The position numbers and the translations under genes are program-made. Source: an uncultured Clostridia bacterium (GTDB lineage: Bacteria; Bacillota; Clostridia; UBA1381). From it: 25,417 nucleotides of DNA. The notes beneath the pieces were generated by a model that did no database searches, had not been told where the DNA came from, and was given only the letters and a program-made list of their open reading frames with translations. Shown here one piece after another: positions 13,988-22,433 of this stretch. Location of the stretch: NCBI GenBank assembly GCA_910579415.1, contig CAJTUY010000023.1, positions 1-25,417 of the forward strand. Reading direction: 5' to 3'. How positions within the stretch are numbered: position 1 is the first letter of the stretch; each line of letters opens with the position of its first letter.

Positions 13988-14368
13988 ATGAAAAATACTC
14001 AGAGCCTTAAACTTAACAGGGATTTCAGACGCGTTTACAGAGGAAAGAATACCGCAGGCGGCTATACTGTGGTATACGTGAGTAAAAACAGATACGGGTT
14101 TAACCGTCTTGGGCTTACCGTAAGCAAATCCTTCGGGAAAGCAACGGCGCGAAACCGCATAAAACGGCTTATGCGTGAAAGCTATCGGCTTATGGAAAAC
14201 AACATACGGACAGGCTATGATTTGATTATAGTAGCGCGTCATCGCGCGGCAGGAAAAACACAGGCGCAAATCCAAAAGGATATTAGTTTTGTTTTGAAAA
14301 GTATGGATTTAATTGAAACTGCCGCAGAAAGAAACAAAAATGAAAATAATACTGATAGCATTGATTGA
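13988..14368 (+). CDS. rnpA: Ribonuclease P protein component
   Basis: RnpA binds the catalytic RNase P RNA and helps it cut the 5' leader from tRNA precursors. The 126-residue basic protein contains the family signature ARNRIKRLMRE (54-64) and the central cleft strand motif YTVVYVSKN and RLGLTVSKSFGKA before it. GAGGA (13974-13978) is nine bases before ATG 13988. The last ten codons overlap the start of yidD. The acidic, Asn-rich end (ERNKNENNTDSID) is a short extension probably shaped by that overlap. Confidence 0.95.
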   Translation: MKNTQSLKLNRDFRRVYRGKNTAGGYTVVYVSKNRYGFNRLGLTVSKSFGKATARNRIKRLMRESYRLMENNIRTGYDLIIVARHRAAGKTQAQIQKDISFVLKSMDLIETAAERNKNENNTDSID

Positions 14369-14582
14369 TTTTTACAGACACCATATTTCACCGTATAAAG
14401 GCGGAGGTTGCTGCCGGTTTACTCCGACCTGTTCACAATATGCAAGAGAGGCAATAGAAAGATACGGTGCTATGCGGGGCGGATACCTCGCGGTAAGGCG
14501 GCTTTTAAGATGCCACCCGTTTCATGAAGGGGGATACGACCCTGTACCTGATAATTATAAGGGCGGCAGGAAGGAAAATTAG
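14340..14582 (+). CDS. yidD: Membrane protein insertion efficiency factor YidD
   Basis: A small peripheral membrane protein that assists YidC. The 80-residue product has the YidD core: LIDFYRHHISPYKGGGCCRF with three closely set residues CCRFTPTCSQYA, and LLRCHPFHEGGYDPVP. The conserved cysteines and HP motif are intact. The frame extends to a TTG at 14313, but ATG 14340 gives the usual N-terminus (MKIILIALIDFYRH). It overlaps rnpA by 29 bases, with only a weak purine-rich site in front, so coupling is likely. Confidence 0.93.
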   Translation: MKIILIALIDFYRHHISPYKGGGCCRFTPTCSQYAREAIERYGAMRGGYLAVRRLLRCHPFHEGGYDPVPDNYKGGRKEN

Positions 14583-14587
14583 GACAT

Positions 14588-15580
14588 ATGTTTGATTATC
14601 TTATAACAAAACCTATGGGTTTTATTATTGAACACATCTATCAGCTTGTTGCAAACTATGGTCTGGCGATAATTATATTTACACTTATTATTAAGCTGAT
14701 ACTTATTCCGCTTAATGTGCGTTCACAGAAAGCCATGAAGAAGCAACAGAAGATACAGCCGGTTTTGCAGGAGCTGCAGAAAAAGTATGCAAATGACCAG
14801 GAAAAATTACAGCGTGAAATGATGAAGCTGTATAAGGAGAATAATATCAGTATGGCAGGCGGTTGTCTGCCCATGCTTATTCAGATGCCGATACTTGTCG
14901 GACTGTATCAGGTTATTCAGAAGCCTATTTCATACCTGCTCGGAGTAAATTCTGAGGCATGGAACAGCGCTCCCGTAATTAACGAGGTTATTCGTTTGCA
15001 GAACGGAATAATCAATCTTGGACATAATATAGGAAATCTTGCAAGTTATACAATGGAACAGCTTGCGAACAATTCACAGATACAGCTTTCAAAATGGGCT
15101 GAAATTATGGGTACAAACGGCACATTTCTGGAGGGTGTGACAGAAGCGGTCCACCCGTGGTCGCTGAATTTTAACTTTTTGGGACTGGACCTTTCAAATG
15201 CGCCGTCAGCGGCATTTAATTATATCATGCGGCTGGATTTTTCAAATTGGTCGGTAATCGCATTGCTTCTGATACCTGTTCTGGCAGTGCTTGCATCATT
15301 TATTTCAATGAAGGTAACGCAGGCGCAGTCGGGACAAAGCTCAAATGATAACAGTCAGGCGGCTCAGATGTCAAAGTCAATGAATCTTATGATGCCGATT
15401 ATGACGCTGTTCTTTACGGTAACTTTACCGGCAGGTCTTGGACTGTACTGGATAATCAGTTCACTTACACAGGTAATTCAGCAATTGCTGTTAAACTATT
15501 ACTTAGATAGGAAAGGGGAGGAAGTCGTTGTCAGAATTCCAGAAAAACAAACAAAGCATAGAAAAAAGCGCAAAAAGTAA
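14588..15580 (+). CDS. yidC: Membrane protein insertase YidC/Oxa1/SpoIIIJ
   Basis: Inserts and folds membrane proteins with or without Sec. The 330-residue protein has the Oxa1 core: first core helix (about 24-42), cytoplasmic helical hairpin with KIQPVLQELQKKYANDQEKL, MAGGCLPMLIQMPI (the GC-PM block at about 89-102), and later helices including the FTVTLPAGLGLYW signature near 275-290. There is no lipobox, unlike B. subtilis SpoIIIJ, and the extracytoplasmic loop (about 115-215) is long. By alignment from memory, the groove arginine of the first helix corresponds to Lys36 here. The highly basic C-terminal tail (KQTKHRKKRKK) can contact the ribosome. AAGGAA (14571-14576) precedes ATG 14588. 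Its 3' end overlaps khpB by 53 bases. Confidence 0.95.
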   Translation: MFDYLITKPMGFIIEHIYQLVANYGLAIIIFTLIIKLILIPLNVRSQKAMKKQQKIQPVLQELQKKYANDQEKLQREMMKLYKENNISMAGGCLPMLIQMPILVGLYQVIQKPISYLLGVNSEAWNSAPVINEVIRLQNGIINLGHNIGNLASYTMEQLANNSQIQLSKWAEIMGTNGTFLEGVTEAVHPWSLNFNFLGLDLSNAPSAAFNYIMRLDFSNWSVIALLLIPVLAVLASFISMKVTQAQSGQSSNDNSQAAQMSKSMNLMMPIMTLFFTVTLPAGLGLYWIISSLTQVIQQLLLNYYLDRKGEEVVVRIPEKQTKHRKKRKK

Positions 15581-16454
15581 GGCGGACGCAGTAGAGGCGG
15601 CTTTAAAAGAGCTTGGTCTTTCACGTGATAAAGTAGATGTAGAGGTTCTTGATGAAGGTTCAAAAGGCTTTTTGGGTCTTGGTGCGCGTGATGCAAGAGT
15701 AAGAGTTACTCCTAAGGACGGCGTTGAGGTAAAGCCGGTTGTAAAGGCTGAAAAAAAGCAGGCAAAGCCGGCTGTAAAAAGAGAACCGAGAGTTAAGAAA
15801 CCTTCGGAAAATGGTGTTGAAGCTGATGCAAAGAAATTTTTAAGCGATATTTTCAGCGCAATGAATTTAGATGTTCAGGTTGACGTGTCGCTTGAAGGTG
15901 AAAATATGACGGTTAATCTGTCGGGTGATAATATGGGTATAGTAATAGGAAAGCGCGGCGATACGCTTGACAGTCTGCAATACCTTACCTCACTTGTGGT
16001 AAATCAGCGCAGTGATGATTATATAAAGGTTTCGATTGATACGGAAAATTACAGGGAAAAGCGTACAGAAGCTCTTTTGGCGCTGTCAGCTCGTCTTGCT
16101 GAAAAGGTTGCGCGTACAGGCAGGAAATTTACTTTAGAGCCTATGAACCCGTATGAAAGACGCATTATTCATTCAAGTCTTCAGGACAGCGAAACTGTAA
16201 CGACATATTCGGTGGGTAATGACCCGTACAGAAAAGTTGTTATTGCTCCTAAGGGCGCAAAACCGTACAAAAAAGACGGCTATAAAAAAAGAAACAAACC
16301 ACAGAAGCAGGTAAAACCGCCTGCTGCGGAAAAGACAGGCGAAAGCTATACGACAACTTATAAGGCTGATTTCAAGCCTCAGCAGCATAAGGCAGAGTAT
16401 AAGAATTTTGAGGATTATCTCGCAGCGCACAGTGATGAAATGAGCGAGGAATAA
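15528..16454 (+). CDS. khpB: KhpB (Jag/EloR) RNA-binding protein
   Basis: KhpB is an RNA-binding protein linked to cell elongation and, in streptococci and lactobacilli, to peptidoglycan control with KhpA. The 308-residue protein has the Jag-N domain (about 8-55, ADAVEAALKELGLSRDKVDV and GSKGFLGLG), a charged linker, a KH domain (about 97-170; GxxG loop IGKRGD) and an R3H domain (about 172-236; R-R-I-I-H in YERRIIHSSL). A Lys/Gln-rich tail of some 65 residues follows. Start is TTG 15528: AGGGGAGG (15514-15521) six bases upstream and the Jag-N homology leave no better choice. The start lies inside yidC, implying coupling. Here the cluster ends with a terminator; mnmE, mnmG and rsmG are missing. 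Confidence 0.93.
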   Translation: MSEFQKNKQSIEKSAKSKADAVEAALKELGLSRDKVDVEVLDEGSKGFLGLGARDARVRVTPKDGVEVKPVVKAEKKQAKPAVKREPRVKKPSENGVEADAKKFLSDIFSAMNLDVQVDVSLEGENMTVNLSGDNMGIVIGKRGDTLDSLQYLTSLVVNQRSDDYIKVSIDTENYREKRTEALLALSARLAEKVARTGRKFTLEPMNPYERRIIHSSLQDSETVTTYSVGNDPYRKVVIAPKGAKPYKKDGYKKRNKPQKQVKPPAAEKTGESYTTTYKADFKPQQHKAEYKNFEDYLAAHSDEMSEE

Positions 16455-16474
16455 ATTTTGTATATAGTTATAAT

Positions 16475-16502
16475 AAAAAACCACCCGACAGGGTGGTTTT
16501 TT
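16475..16502. terminator. Intrinsic terminator after khpB
   Basis: AAAAAACCACCC (16475-16486) / GGGTGGTTTTTT (16491-16502), 12 perfect pairs with loop GACA; functional in principle in both directions. The 82 bases that follow are AT-rich and hold only a loose CATATGT/ACATATATG inverted repeat before the next promoter. Confidence 0.93.
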
Positions 16503-16584
16503 ATTGAAATTACAGAAAATTGTATAAAAACAAACAAAAATAAAACATATGTCTAAAATTATACACATATATGAAAATTAACGG

Positions 16585-16613
16585 TTGACGGACAAGGTGT
16601 CTGAAATTATAAT
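16585..16613 (+). promoter_or_regulatory. Strong promoter for the MMPL operon
   Basis: TTGACG (16585-16590), 17 bases, TATAAT (16608-16613), 36 bases before the first gene of the three-gene operon. The spacer holds a small palindrome that could be an operator. Confidence 0.85.
16591..16601. promoter_or_regulatory. Candidate TetR operator in the promoter spacer
   Basis: GACA-AGG-TGTC, an inverted repeat lying between the -35 and -10 boxes. The operon's third gene encodes a TetR regulator, and such regulators usually repress their own operon by binding palindromes that overlap the promoter. The half sites are only four bases, so this is suggestive, not firm. Confidence 0.35.
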
Positions 16614-16648
16614 AGTAATTAAGAAAAATAATCGGAGATGGTTTTTGT

Positions 16649-19186
16649 ATGAAGCGTAAAAATCTAAAAGCCGAGCTTGGCGGAAATATGAATGAAAACG
16701 ATAAGGACAGCGGAAATATAATGCTGAAAATTGCGACATTTATAGTTGATAAACACCGCGCATTTTATTTTCTGTTTGCAGCGGCGCTTGCGTTGTGTAT
16801 AATTTCGATACCAAAAGTACGGGTAAACAATGATATTAGCTCATATCTTCCGTCAGACACTGAAACCAGACGCGGACTGACGCTGATGGACGAGGAATTT
16901 ATTACATACGATACGGAAAAAATACTGGTCACAACCGTAACGGAGGAAACAGCGGAAAAGCTGAAAAAGAAAATAGAGCGTGTTGACGGTGTAAAAGAAG
17001 TTGAATTTGAGAATGATGAGGAGCATTATAAGCAGTCCTCAGCTATGTTTACCGTAACTTTGAGCGTGCGTGATGATTTGGACAGAGAGTTGGAAATAGT
17101 GGAGGATATAAAAAAACAGCTTGACGGCTATGATTTTTATGCCTATTCCGACAGTATAGACGACAGCTCAAGGAAGCTTGAAAGTGAAATGACCGTAATT
17201 TTAGCGATTGCGCTGATAATTATAATTGCGGTGCTTCTGTTTACGTCAAAAAGCTTTATGGAGGTTCCTATATTTTTAATCGTGTTCGGTGTAGCCGCGC
17301 TTCTTAATATGGGTACAAATTATCTTTTGGGTGAAATATCCTTTATCACAAAATCAGTGGCAGTAGTATTGCAGCTGGCGCTGGCAATTGATTATTCAAT
17401 TATACTTTCGCACCGTTTTGCGGAGGAGAAGGAAACGAAAAATGCGTATGACGCAATTGTAACAGCACTGTCAAAGGCTATTATAGAGATAAGCTCATCA
17501 AGCCTTACAACGCTTGCAGGCTTGGCGGCGCTTATGATAATGCAGCTGAGAATAGGTATGGACATGGGTCTTGTGCTGTGTAAGGGCATTATCTGCTCGC
17601 TTTTAACCGTATTTTTGATAATGCCGGGACTTTTGCTCAGGTTTTCAGATAAGATTGACAGAACAACTCACCGTTCATTTGTGCCGAGTATTGAAAAATG
17701 GTGTAAAATAGTAATTAAATTAAGAAAAATTGTGCCGTTTATATTTGCAGCAGTAATTGCGGTATGCGCTGTGACTTCGTCAATGAGCAATTATGCGTTT
17801 GATGTTTCAAGCGAGCAAATGAAAAAGAAAACGGAAAACTCAATTGCAAAAAATAAGGTAAACGATATTTTTGGAACAGACCATCAGCTTGCTGTAATTG
17901 TACCGTCGGGAGATTATGACAGGGAGGCGAAGGTGATTTCGCTGATTGAGAAAAATCCGAATATTTCATCGGCGCTCGGACTTGCAAATACTGAAGTAAA
18001 TGACGATTATATGCTGACAGACAGAATTAACGCGCGTGAACTGTCAAAGCTCATGGATATTGATTACGATTTATGCTGCGTACTGTTCCAGGCGTATGGT
18101 GCAGAGCATGATGAATATAGCGCAATATTCAGTGATGTTAATGACTATTCTGTTCCTATAATTGACCTGTTTTTGTACATACACGAAAAAATGGATTTGG
18201 GCGTTATAAATCTTGACGAGGAACAGACAGACGATTTAAACGAGCTTTATGATACATTGACAGACGCTAAGGCGCAGCTTGAAAGCGATGATTACTCACG
18301 TATGGTTTTTACATATACATGTGATGTGGAGAGTGACGAGGCATATCAGATGCTTAAGGATGTACGCTCAGATGTTGAAAAATACTATGACGATTGTCTT
18401 CTTATAAGCGACAGCGTAAACAGCCGCGATTTGGGCGATTCATTTAACGGCGATAATAAAAAAATAAATATTCTTACGATTATATCGCTTCTGCTGATTT
18501 TAATGTTTACCTTCAGAAGTGCTGGAGTTCCAGTATTGCTTGTACTTGCAATACAGGGAAGCGTGTGGATTAACTTTACATTTCCCGTAATTACGGACAG
18601 TCGCCTTTATTTTCTGGCATATCTTGTTGTAAGTTCAATTCAGATGGGCGCGACAATTGACTATGCGATAGTGTTTACAAACAGATATCTTGAACTGAAG
18701 GAAGAAATGAATAAAAAGGATGCGGCGGCAACTGCGCTTAATCAGTCATTCCCGACTATACTTACATCGGGGTCCATACTGACGCTTGCAAGCTTCCTGA
18801 TAGGTTTCATTTCAACAAACGCGATTATATCAGCACTCGGAATGGCGCTCGGACGAGGAACATTGATTTCAATAATTATAGTAATGATGGTGCTTCCGCA
18901 GATTGTGCTTTTGTGTGATAAGCTGATAGAAAAGACATCGTTTGCAAAAAAAGTGATTGATGAGCAGAAGGCGGCGCGCCGTGAAATATCAGGTCTGATA
19001 ATGGTAAACGGACGTATTCGGGGCAATGTTTCGGGTTTTGTGGACGGCGTGTTCTACGGAATGATAAAGGGCGATGTTGACGCAAGGATTGAATTGGGAG
19101 GTCGTGATGACAAAAGACTTCTGACGGAAGGCAGAATTATAGACGGAGAGGGGATGGATGTAGTTGAAACGGAAAACAGGGAATAA
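16649..19186 (+). CDS. MMPL/RND family transporter with short beta-repeat tail
   Basis: An 845-residue polytopic protein of the MMPL branch of RND transporters, which move lipids or hydrophobic compounds with the proton gradient. Seen: first membrane helix (about 33-54), extracytoplasmic loop beginning NNDISSYLPSDTE, five helices (about 184-345), a seventh (about 366-384), second large loop (385-605), and five final helices (about 610-765). The internal duplication is visible in the paired IDYSIILSHR (D248) and IDYAIVFTNR (D671), the proposed proton-relay positions. The cytosolic end (about 785-845) carries a glycine-spaced pattern, GRIRGNVSGFVDGVFYG and MIKGDVDARIELGG, resembling a bactofilin-like or beta-helix turn set. 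GGAG (16634-16637) precedes ATG 16649. Its 3' end overlaps the next gene by 23 bases. Substrate unknown. Confidence 0.9.
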   Translation: MKRKNLKAELGGNMNENDKDSGNIMLKIATFIVDKHRAFYFLFAAALALCIISIPKVRVNNDISSYLPSDTETRRGLTLMDEEFITYDTEKILVTTVTEETAEKLKKKIERVDGVKEVEFENDEEHYKQSSAMFTVTLSVRDDLDRELEIVEDIKKQLDGYDFYAYSDSIDDSSRKLESEMTVILAIALIIIIAVLLFTSKSFMEVPIFLIVFGVAALLNMGTNYLLGEISFITKSVAVVLQLALAIDYSIILSHRFAEEKETKNAYDAIVTALSKAIIEISSSSLTTLAGLAALMIMQLRIGMDMGLVLCKGIICSLLTVFLIMPGLLLRFSDKIDRTTHRSFVPSIEKWCKIVIKLRKIVPFIFAAVIAVCAVTSSMSNYAFDVSSEQMKKKTENSIAKNKVNDIFGTDHQLAVIVPSGDYDREAKVISLIEKNPNISSALGLANTEVNDDYMLTDRINARELSKLMDIDYDLCCVLFQAYGAEHDEYSAIFSDVNDYSVPIIDLFLYIHEKMDLGVINLDEEQTDDLNELYDTLTDAKAQLESDDYSRMVFTYTCDVESDEAYQMLKDVRSDVEKYYDDCLLISDSVNSRDLGDSFNGDNKKINILTIISLLLILMFTFRSAGVPVLLVLAIQGSVWINFTFPVITDSRLYFLAYLVVSSIQMGATIDYAIVFTNRYLELKEEMNKKDAAATALNQSFPTILTSGSILTLASFLIGFISTNAIISALGMALGRGTLISIIIVMMVLPQIVLLCDKLIEKTSFAKKVIDEQKAARREISGLIMVNGRIRGNVSGFVDGVFYGMIKGDVDARIELGGRDDKRLLTEGRIIDGEGMDVVETENRE

Positions 19187-22100
19187 AAAATTCGCCGCGC
19201 TTTTTATGGCGGCGGCAATAACCGTAAATCTGTTTCCTGCGGTTGCCGTTGCCGAAGAAACAGTGGTAATAGCCACCGTAAACGATTTTAAAAACTTTAC
19301 TGAAAAATGTGTATATGATGAGTATTCAAAAAGTAAAACATTCGTTCTGCAAAACGACATCGACCTGAAAAACAGTGAGATTTCGCCTGCTGAAGTGTTT
19401 TGCGGCTATTTTGAGGGCGGCGGTCACACAATTAAAAACCTTAATATAAAAACTGACGGGTCGGCTAAAGGACTTTTCGGAACGGTTTCGCGCGAAGGTC
19501 AGATACATGATTTAAAAGTTACCGGTAAAGTCGATGTGACGGATGAAAATAAAACGGACACGACGGCAGTGATAAAACGAAAGGCTTCCGAAATTCTGAA
19601 AAGCGGCGATATTGAGGCGGAAAGTCTTGACGCCTCATCTAAAGCTGTCGGCGGCATTGCAGGTTATAATGAGGGTAAAATTGTCAACTGCGTTTTTGCG
19701 GGTGAGATAACGGGTAAAAATCAGGTTGGCGGTATTGCGGGAGTAAATTCCTTAAACGGCATTATAGATAATTCTGTTAATGAAGCTTCAGTAAGCGGTG
19801 ACAGTGAAACCGGAGGTATCGCAGGTCTTAACGAAGGCAGAATTAAACTTAGCCGCAATAAAGGAAAGGTGTGCGGCGAAACAACTGAAAATACTGAAAA
19901 GGCAGGCGGCATCTGCGGAAATAATAAAGGTGCGCTTGTTATATGTACGAATGAAGGCGAAGTCGGAGCGGAAGGCTTCGGCGATAATATGGGCGGTATC
20001 TGCGGCATAGAAAGCGGTGAAATCCGCGAATGTATAAATAACGCGGCCGTAAATGGCAGACGGAGCGTAGGCGGTATCTGCGGACGCTTTGAACCGTATA
20101 CGGATATTGACTTATCATATGACAGCGCAAAGGAAGCTGTGCGGCAGCAGGCAGAAACGCTGAAAAACGATATAAACACCGCAAAAACCAAAGTACGCGA
20201 TTATGCTTCCGACCTGTTCGGAATAGATGATTTAGGCTCGGTTTTGGGATTGTCAAGAATAGGCGATGCGGCTGTAAATATGATGGACAGTATAGCAGGC
20301 GCGGTATCAAATGCGGAAAATAATAATGTAAGCGCTTCACTGCGCGATGCGCTTGACAGCGGCAGCGCAAATCTGTCCGACATTGCAGAGGAAAGCACGA
20401 GAGTGATAGATGCTTTTGAAGATTCATCAGATAAGCTTAATGATTTTTTGTCTGAATTTGACGGCAAGGGCAGGGAAATAACTGATTTGATGGATAATCT
20501 CAATGATGCGATTGATAAAGGTGAAACGGATGTTAGTGATATAACGGATAAACTGACACAGCGTCTTGACAGTCTTGACGATGATATTAACGGTGTAACG
20601 GATAAACTGGATGAAACACATGTTGAATTAAATAAAATGCTTCGCCAGATGAAATATGCGGCAGGTGATGTGTCTGACGCAGCAGAGGATATTGACAGCG
20701 TCATTGTAAAGGCATCAAACGAGCTTAAACGTCTGAGCGCTTCATTAAATAATATGATAAAAACACTGGACAGTATTGCAAAGCGTCTGGAGAATATGAT
20801 ACCGGATTCAGTACCGACATTAAAGCCTATACTGCCCACAATAAAGCCGCTTCCGACAATGGGCGGATATAATGCGGACCCTGATGCTGAAATAGATACC
20901 GGATATGATGTATCGGAGAAAGTCGGGGCGATGATAAAAAACATGCTTGTAACTACCGTATACGCTGCGGACGAGGATAAAACTACGATAAGCGACCTTA
21001 AAACAACAGAAATTACACTTCCGAGATTTATAGGCGGCGAAAATGCAGATACCGCGCTTATACGGTATTGTGTAAACAACGGTGAAATAAAGGGCAATGA
21101 AATGGCAGGCGGAATAGCCGGAAGCATGGGCTTTGAATCTACCGTAAAAAGCGGTCAGAGCATAACACTGCCCGACGGACGGAAGGTAGACAGCGATTCG
21201 GTGTTAAAGGCGGTCATTGACAGCTGTATAAGCAGCGGCAGTGTAACGGTAAAAACCTCTTATGCAGGCGGCGCATGCGGCAGAAGCGATTTGGGAAATA
21301 TAAAAAATACGCTTACAACAGGAGAAATTGCGGCAGAGGATGGTGGTTATTCGGGTGGTACGGCAGGTCTTTCGGGCGGTGAAATTCTTAACTGTATTGC
21401 GGTTAATGATGTTGACGGTAAGGACCATATAGGCGGAATAGCCGGAAGCGGTAAGGATATAAAAACTTCATACGCGCTTGCGCGTCTGGATGGTAAAAAG
21501 GAAAAATCGGGCGCGGTTGCGGGATTTGTATCGGGAACCGCATCTGGATGCTACTTTATTGATGAAGGATTATCGGGAATTGACGGCGCTAACTTTGCCG
21601 GCAAGGCAGAGCCTGTAAAACCGAATGATATGGTATCCTCAGACGGCGTCATTCCAGCATCCATGTCAGGACTGGGTGAAAATGATTTTTACATGGCTTC
21701 GGACGATATATATTTACCGCAGATAAAGACTATTGCTCAGAATAAAGCAGAGAGTATAGGCGCTATATTGCAGTCGAAGTCAACGGAGTTATCAAGATTT
21801 CATTTTAACGTAGTATTTAAAAATAAGGGTGAGGAAATCCGCGCAATGACCGTTGAATACGGAACGCTTCTTTTCGACAGCGATATACCTAAACTTGACG
21901 CGGACGGCGGCGATGTGCCTGTATGGGATAAGGACGTACACAGTCCGATAATACGTCATACGACATTTAACGCGGAATACAATAAGGCTGCGACCACAAT
22001 AGCTTCAGGCGGCGAACCGCCGCTGCTTCTGGTGGAAGGCGTGTTTGACGAAGGTACGGAGGTTTTTCTGAAAGAGGAGGATATTACCCGTTCATTCGGC

Positions 22101-22433
22101 GGTTACAAAAACGGAGATGCTTATTCGTTTACGTTAAGCCGTGATGCATACGGAGTAATTAAAGTACATATACGCGATGAAAAGAAAAAGGCGGATAAAA
22201 TAGGAATACATCAGAACGGTCAGTGGGAAACTGTGGATTGCGCCATTGACGGCAGTTATGCAGTATTTGAAATGAAAGAACCGGGACAGTTTGTGATTTT
22301 ATATAAACGGCTGTCGCCGATAGTTCCGATAGGAATAACGCTTATACTGCTTATTTCGGCAGGCGCGGTATACTTCGTGATAAGGAGGTTGCGAAATGGA
22401 AGAAACAAAGAGAAAAACATACAGGAATTTTAA
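19164..22433 (+). CDS. Giant envelope protein: GLUG repeats split by a coiled coil, C-terminal anchor
   Basis: A 1089-residue type I membrane protein of unknown function. Seen: signal peptide (1-30, KRKTGNKKF then a hydrophobic core ending AVAVA), an opening FEGGGHTIKNLNI block (about 83-95), GLUG-type repeats (about 160-310, with VGGIAGYNEGKIVNC, VGGIAGVNS, TGGIAGLNEGRI, AGGICGNNKGA, MGGICGIESGEI, VGGICGRFE), a 230-residue alpha-helical coiled-coil region rich in Asp, Leu and Ser (about 315-545), a Pro-rich hinge (549-565), a second GLUG block (about 620-790, AGGIAGSMG, HIGGIAGSG), a beta-rich stretch, one membrane helix (1052-1073) and a basic tail. Start is TTG 19164: a GGAGAGGGG site (19145-19153) precedes it and only this start gives the basic signal-peptide end. 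It overlaps both neighbours. An accessory or adaptor role for the MMPL transporter is inference from context. Confidence 0.85.
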   Translation: MKRKTGNKKFAALFMAAAITVNLFPAVAVAEETVVIATVNDFKNFTEKCVYDEYSKSKTFVLQNDIDLKNSEISPAEVFCGYFEGGGHTIKNLNIKTDGSAKGLFGTVSREGQIHDLKVTGKVDVTDENKTDTTAVIKRKASEILKSGDIEAESLDASSKAVGGIAGYNEGKIVNCVFAGEITGKNQVGGIAGVNSLNGIIDNSVNEASVSGDSETGGIAGLNEGRIKLSRNKGKVCGETTENTEKAGGICGNNKGALVICTNEGEVGAEGFGDNMGGICGIESGEIRECINNAAVNGRRSVGGICGRFEPYTDIDLSYDSAKEAVRQQAETLKNDINTAKTKVRDYASDLFGIDDLGSVLGLSRIGDAAVNMMDSIAGAVSNAENNNVSASLRDALDSGSANLSDIAEESTRVIDAFEDSSDKLNDFLSEFDGKGREITDLMDNLNDAIDKGETDVSDITDKLTQRLDSLDDDINGVTDKLDETHVELNKMLRQMKYAAGDVSDAAEDIDSVIVKASNELKRLSASLNNMIKTLDSIAKRLENMIPDSVPTLKPILPTIKPLPTMGGYNADPDAEIDTGYDVSEKVGAMIKNMLVTTVYAADEDKTTISDLKTTEITLPRFIGGENADTALIRYCVNNGEIKGNEMAGGIAGSMGFESTVKSGQSITLPDGRKVDSDSVLKAVIDSCISSGSVTVKTSYAGGACGRSDLGNIKNTLTTGEIAAEDGGYSGGTAGLSGGEILNCIAVNDVDGKDHIGGIAGSGKDIKTSYALARLDGKKEKSGAVAGFVSGTASGCYFIDEGLSGIDGANFAGKAEPVKPNDMVSSDGVIPASMSGLGENDFYMASDDIYLPQIKTIAQNKAESIGAILQSKSTELSRFHFNVVFKNKGEEIRAMTVEYGTLLFDSDIPKLDADGGDVPVWDKDVHSPIIRHTTFNAEYNKAATTIASGGEPPLLLVEGVFDEGTEVFLKEEDITRSFGGYKNGDAYSFTLSRDAYGVIKVHIRDEKKKADKIGIHQNGQWETVDCAIDGSYAVFEMKEPGQFVILYKRLSPIVPIGITLILLISAGAVYFVIRRLRNGRNKEKNIQEF

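Noticed and set aside
20201..21127. A 308-codon open frame on the minus strand inside the GLUG protein gene
   Set aside because: Ser/Leu-rich, antisense to a clear gene, no ribosome site; a by-product of codon usage in the real frame.
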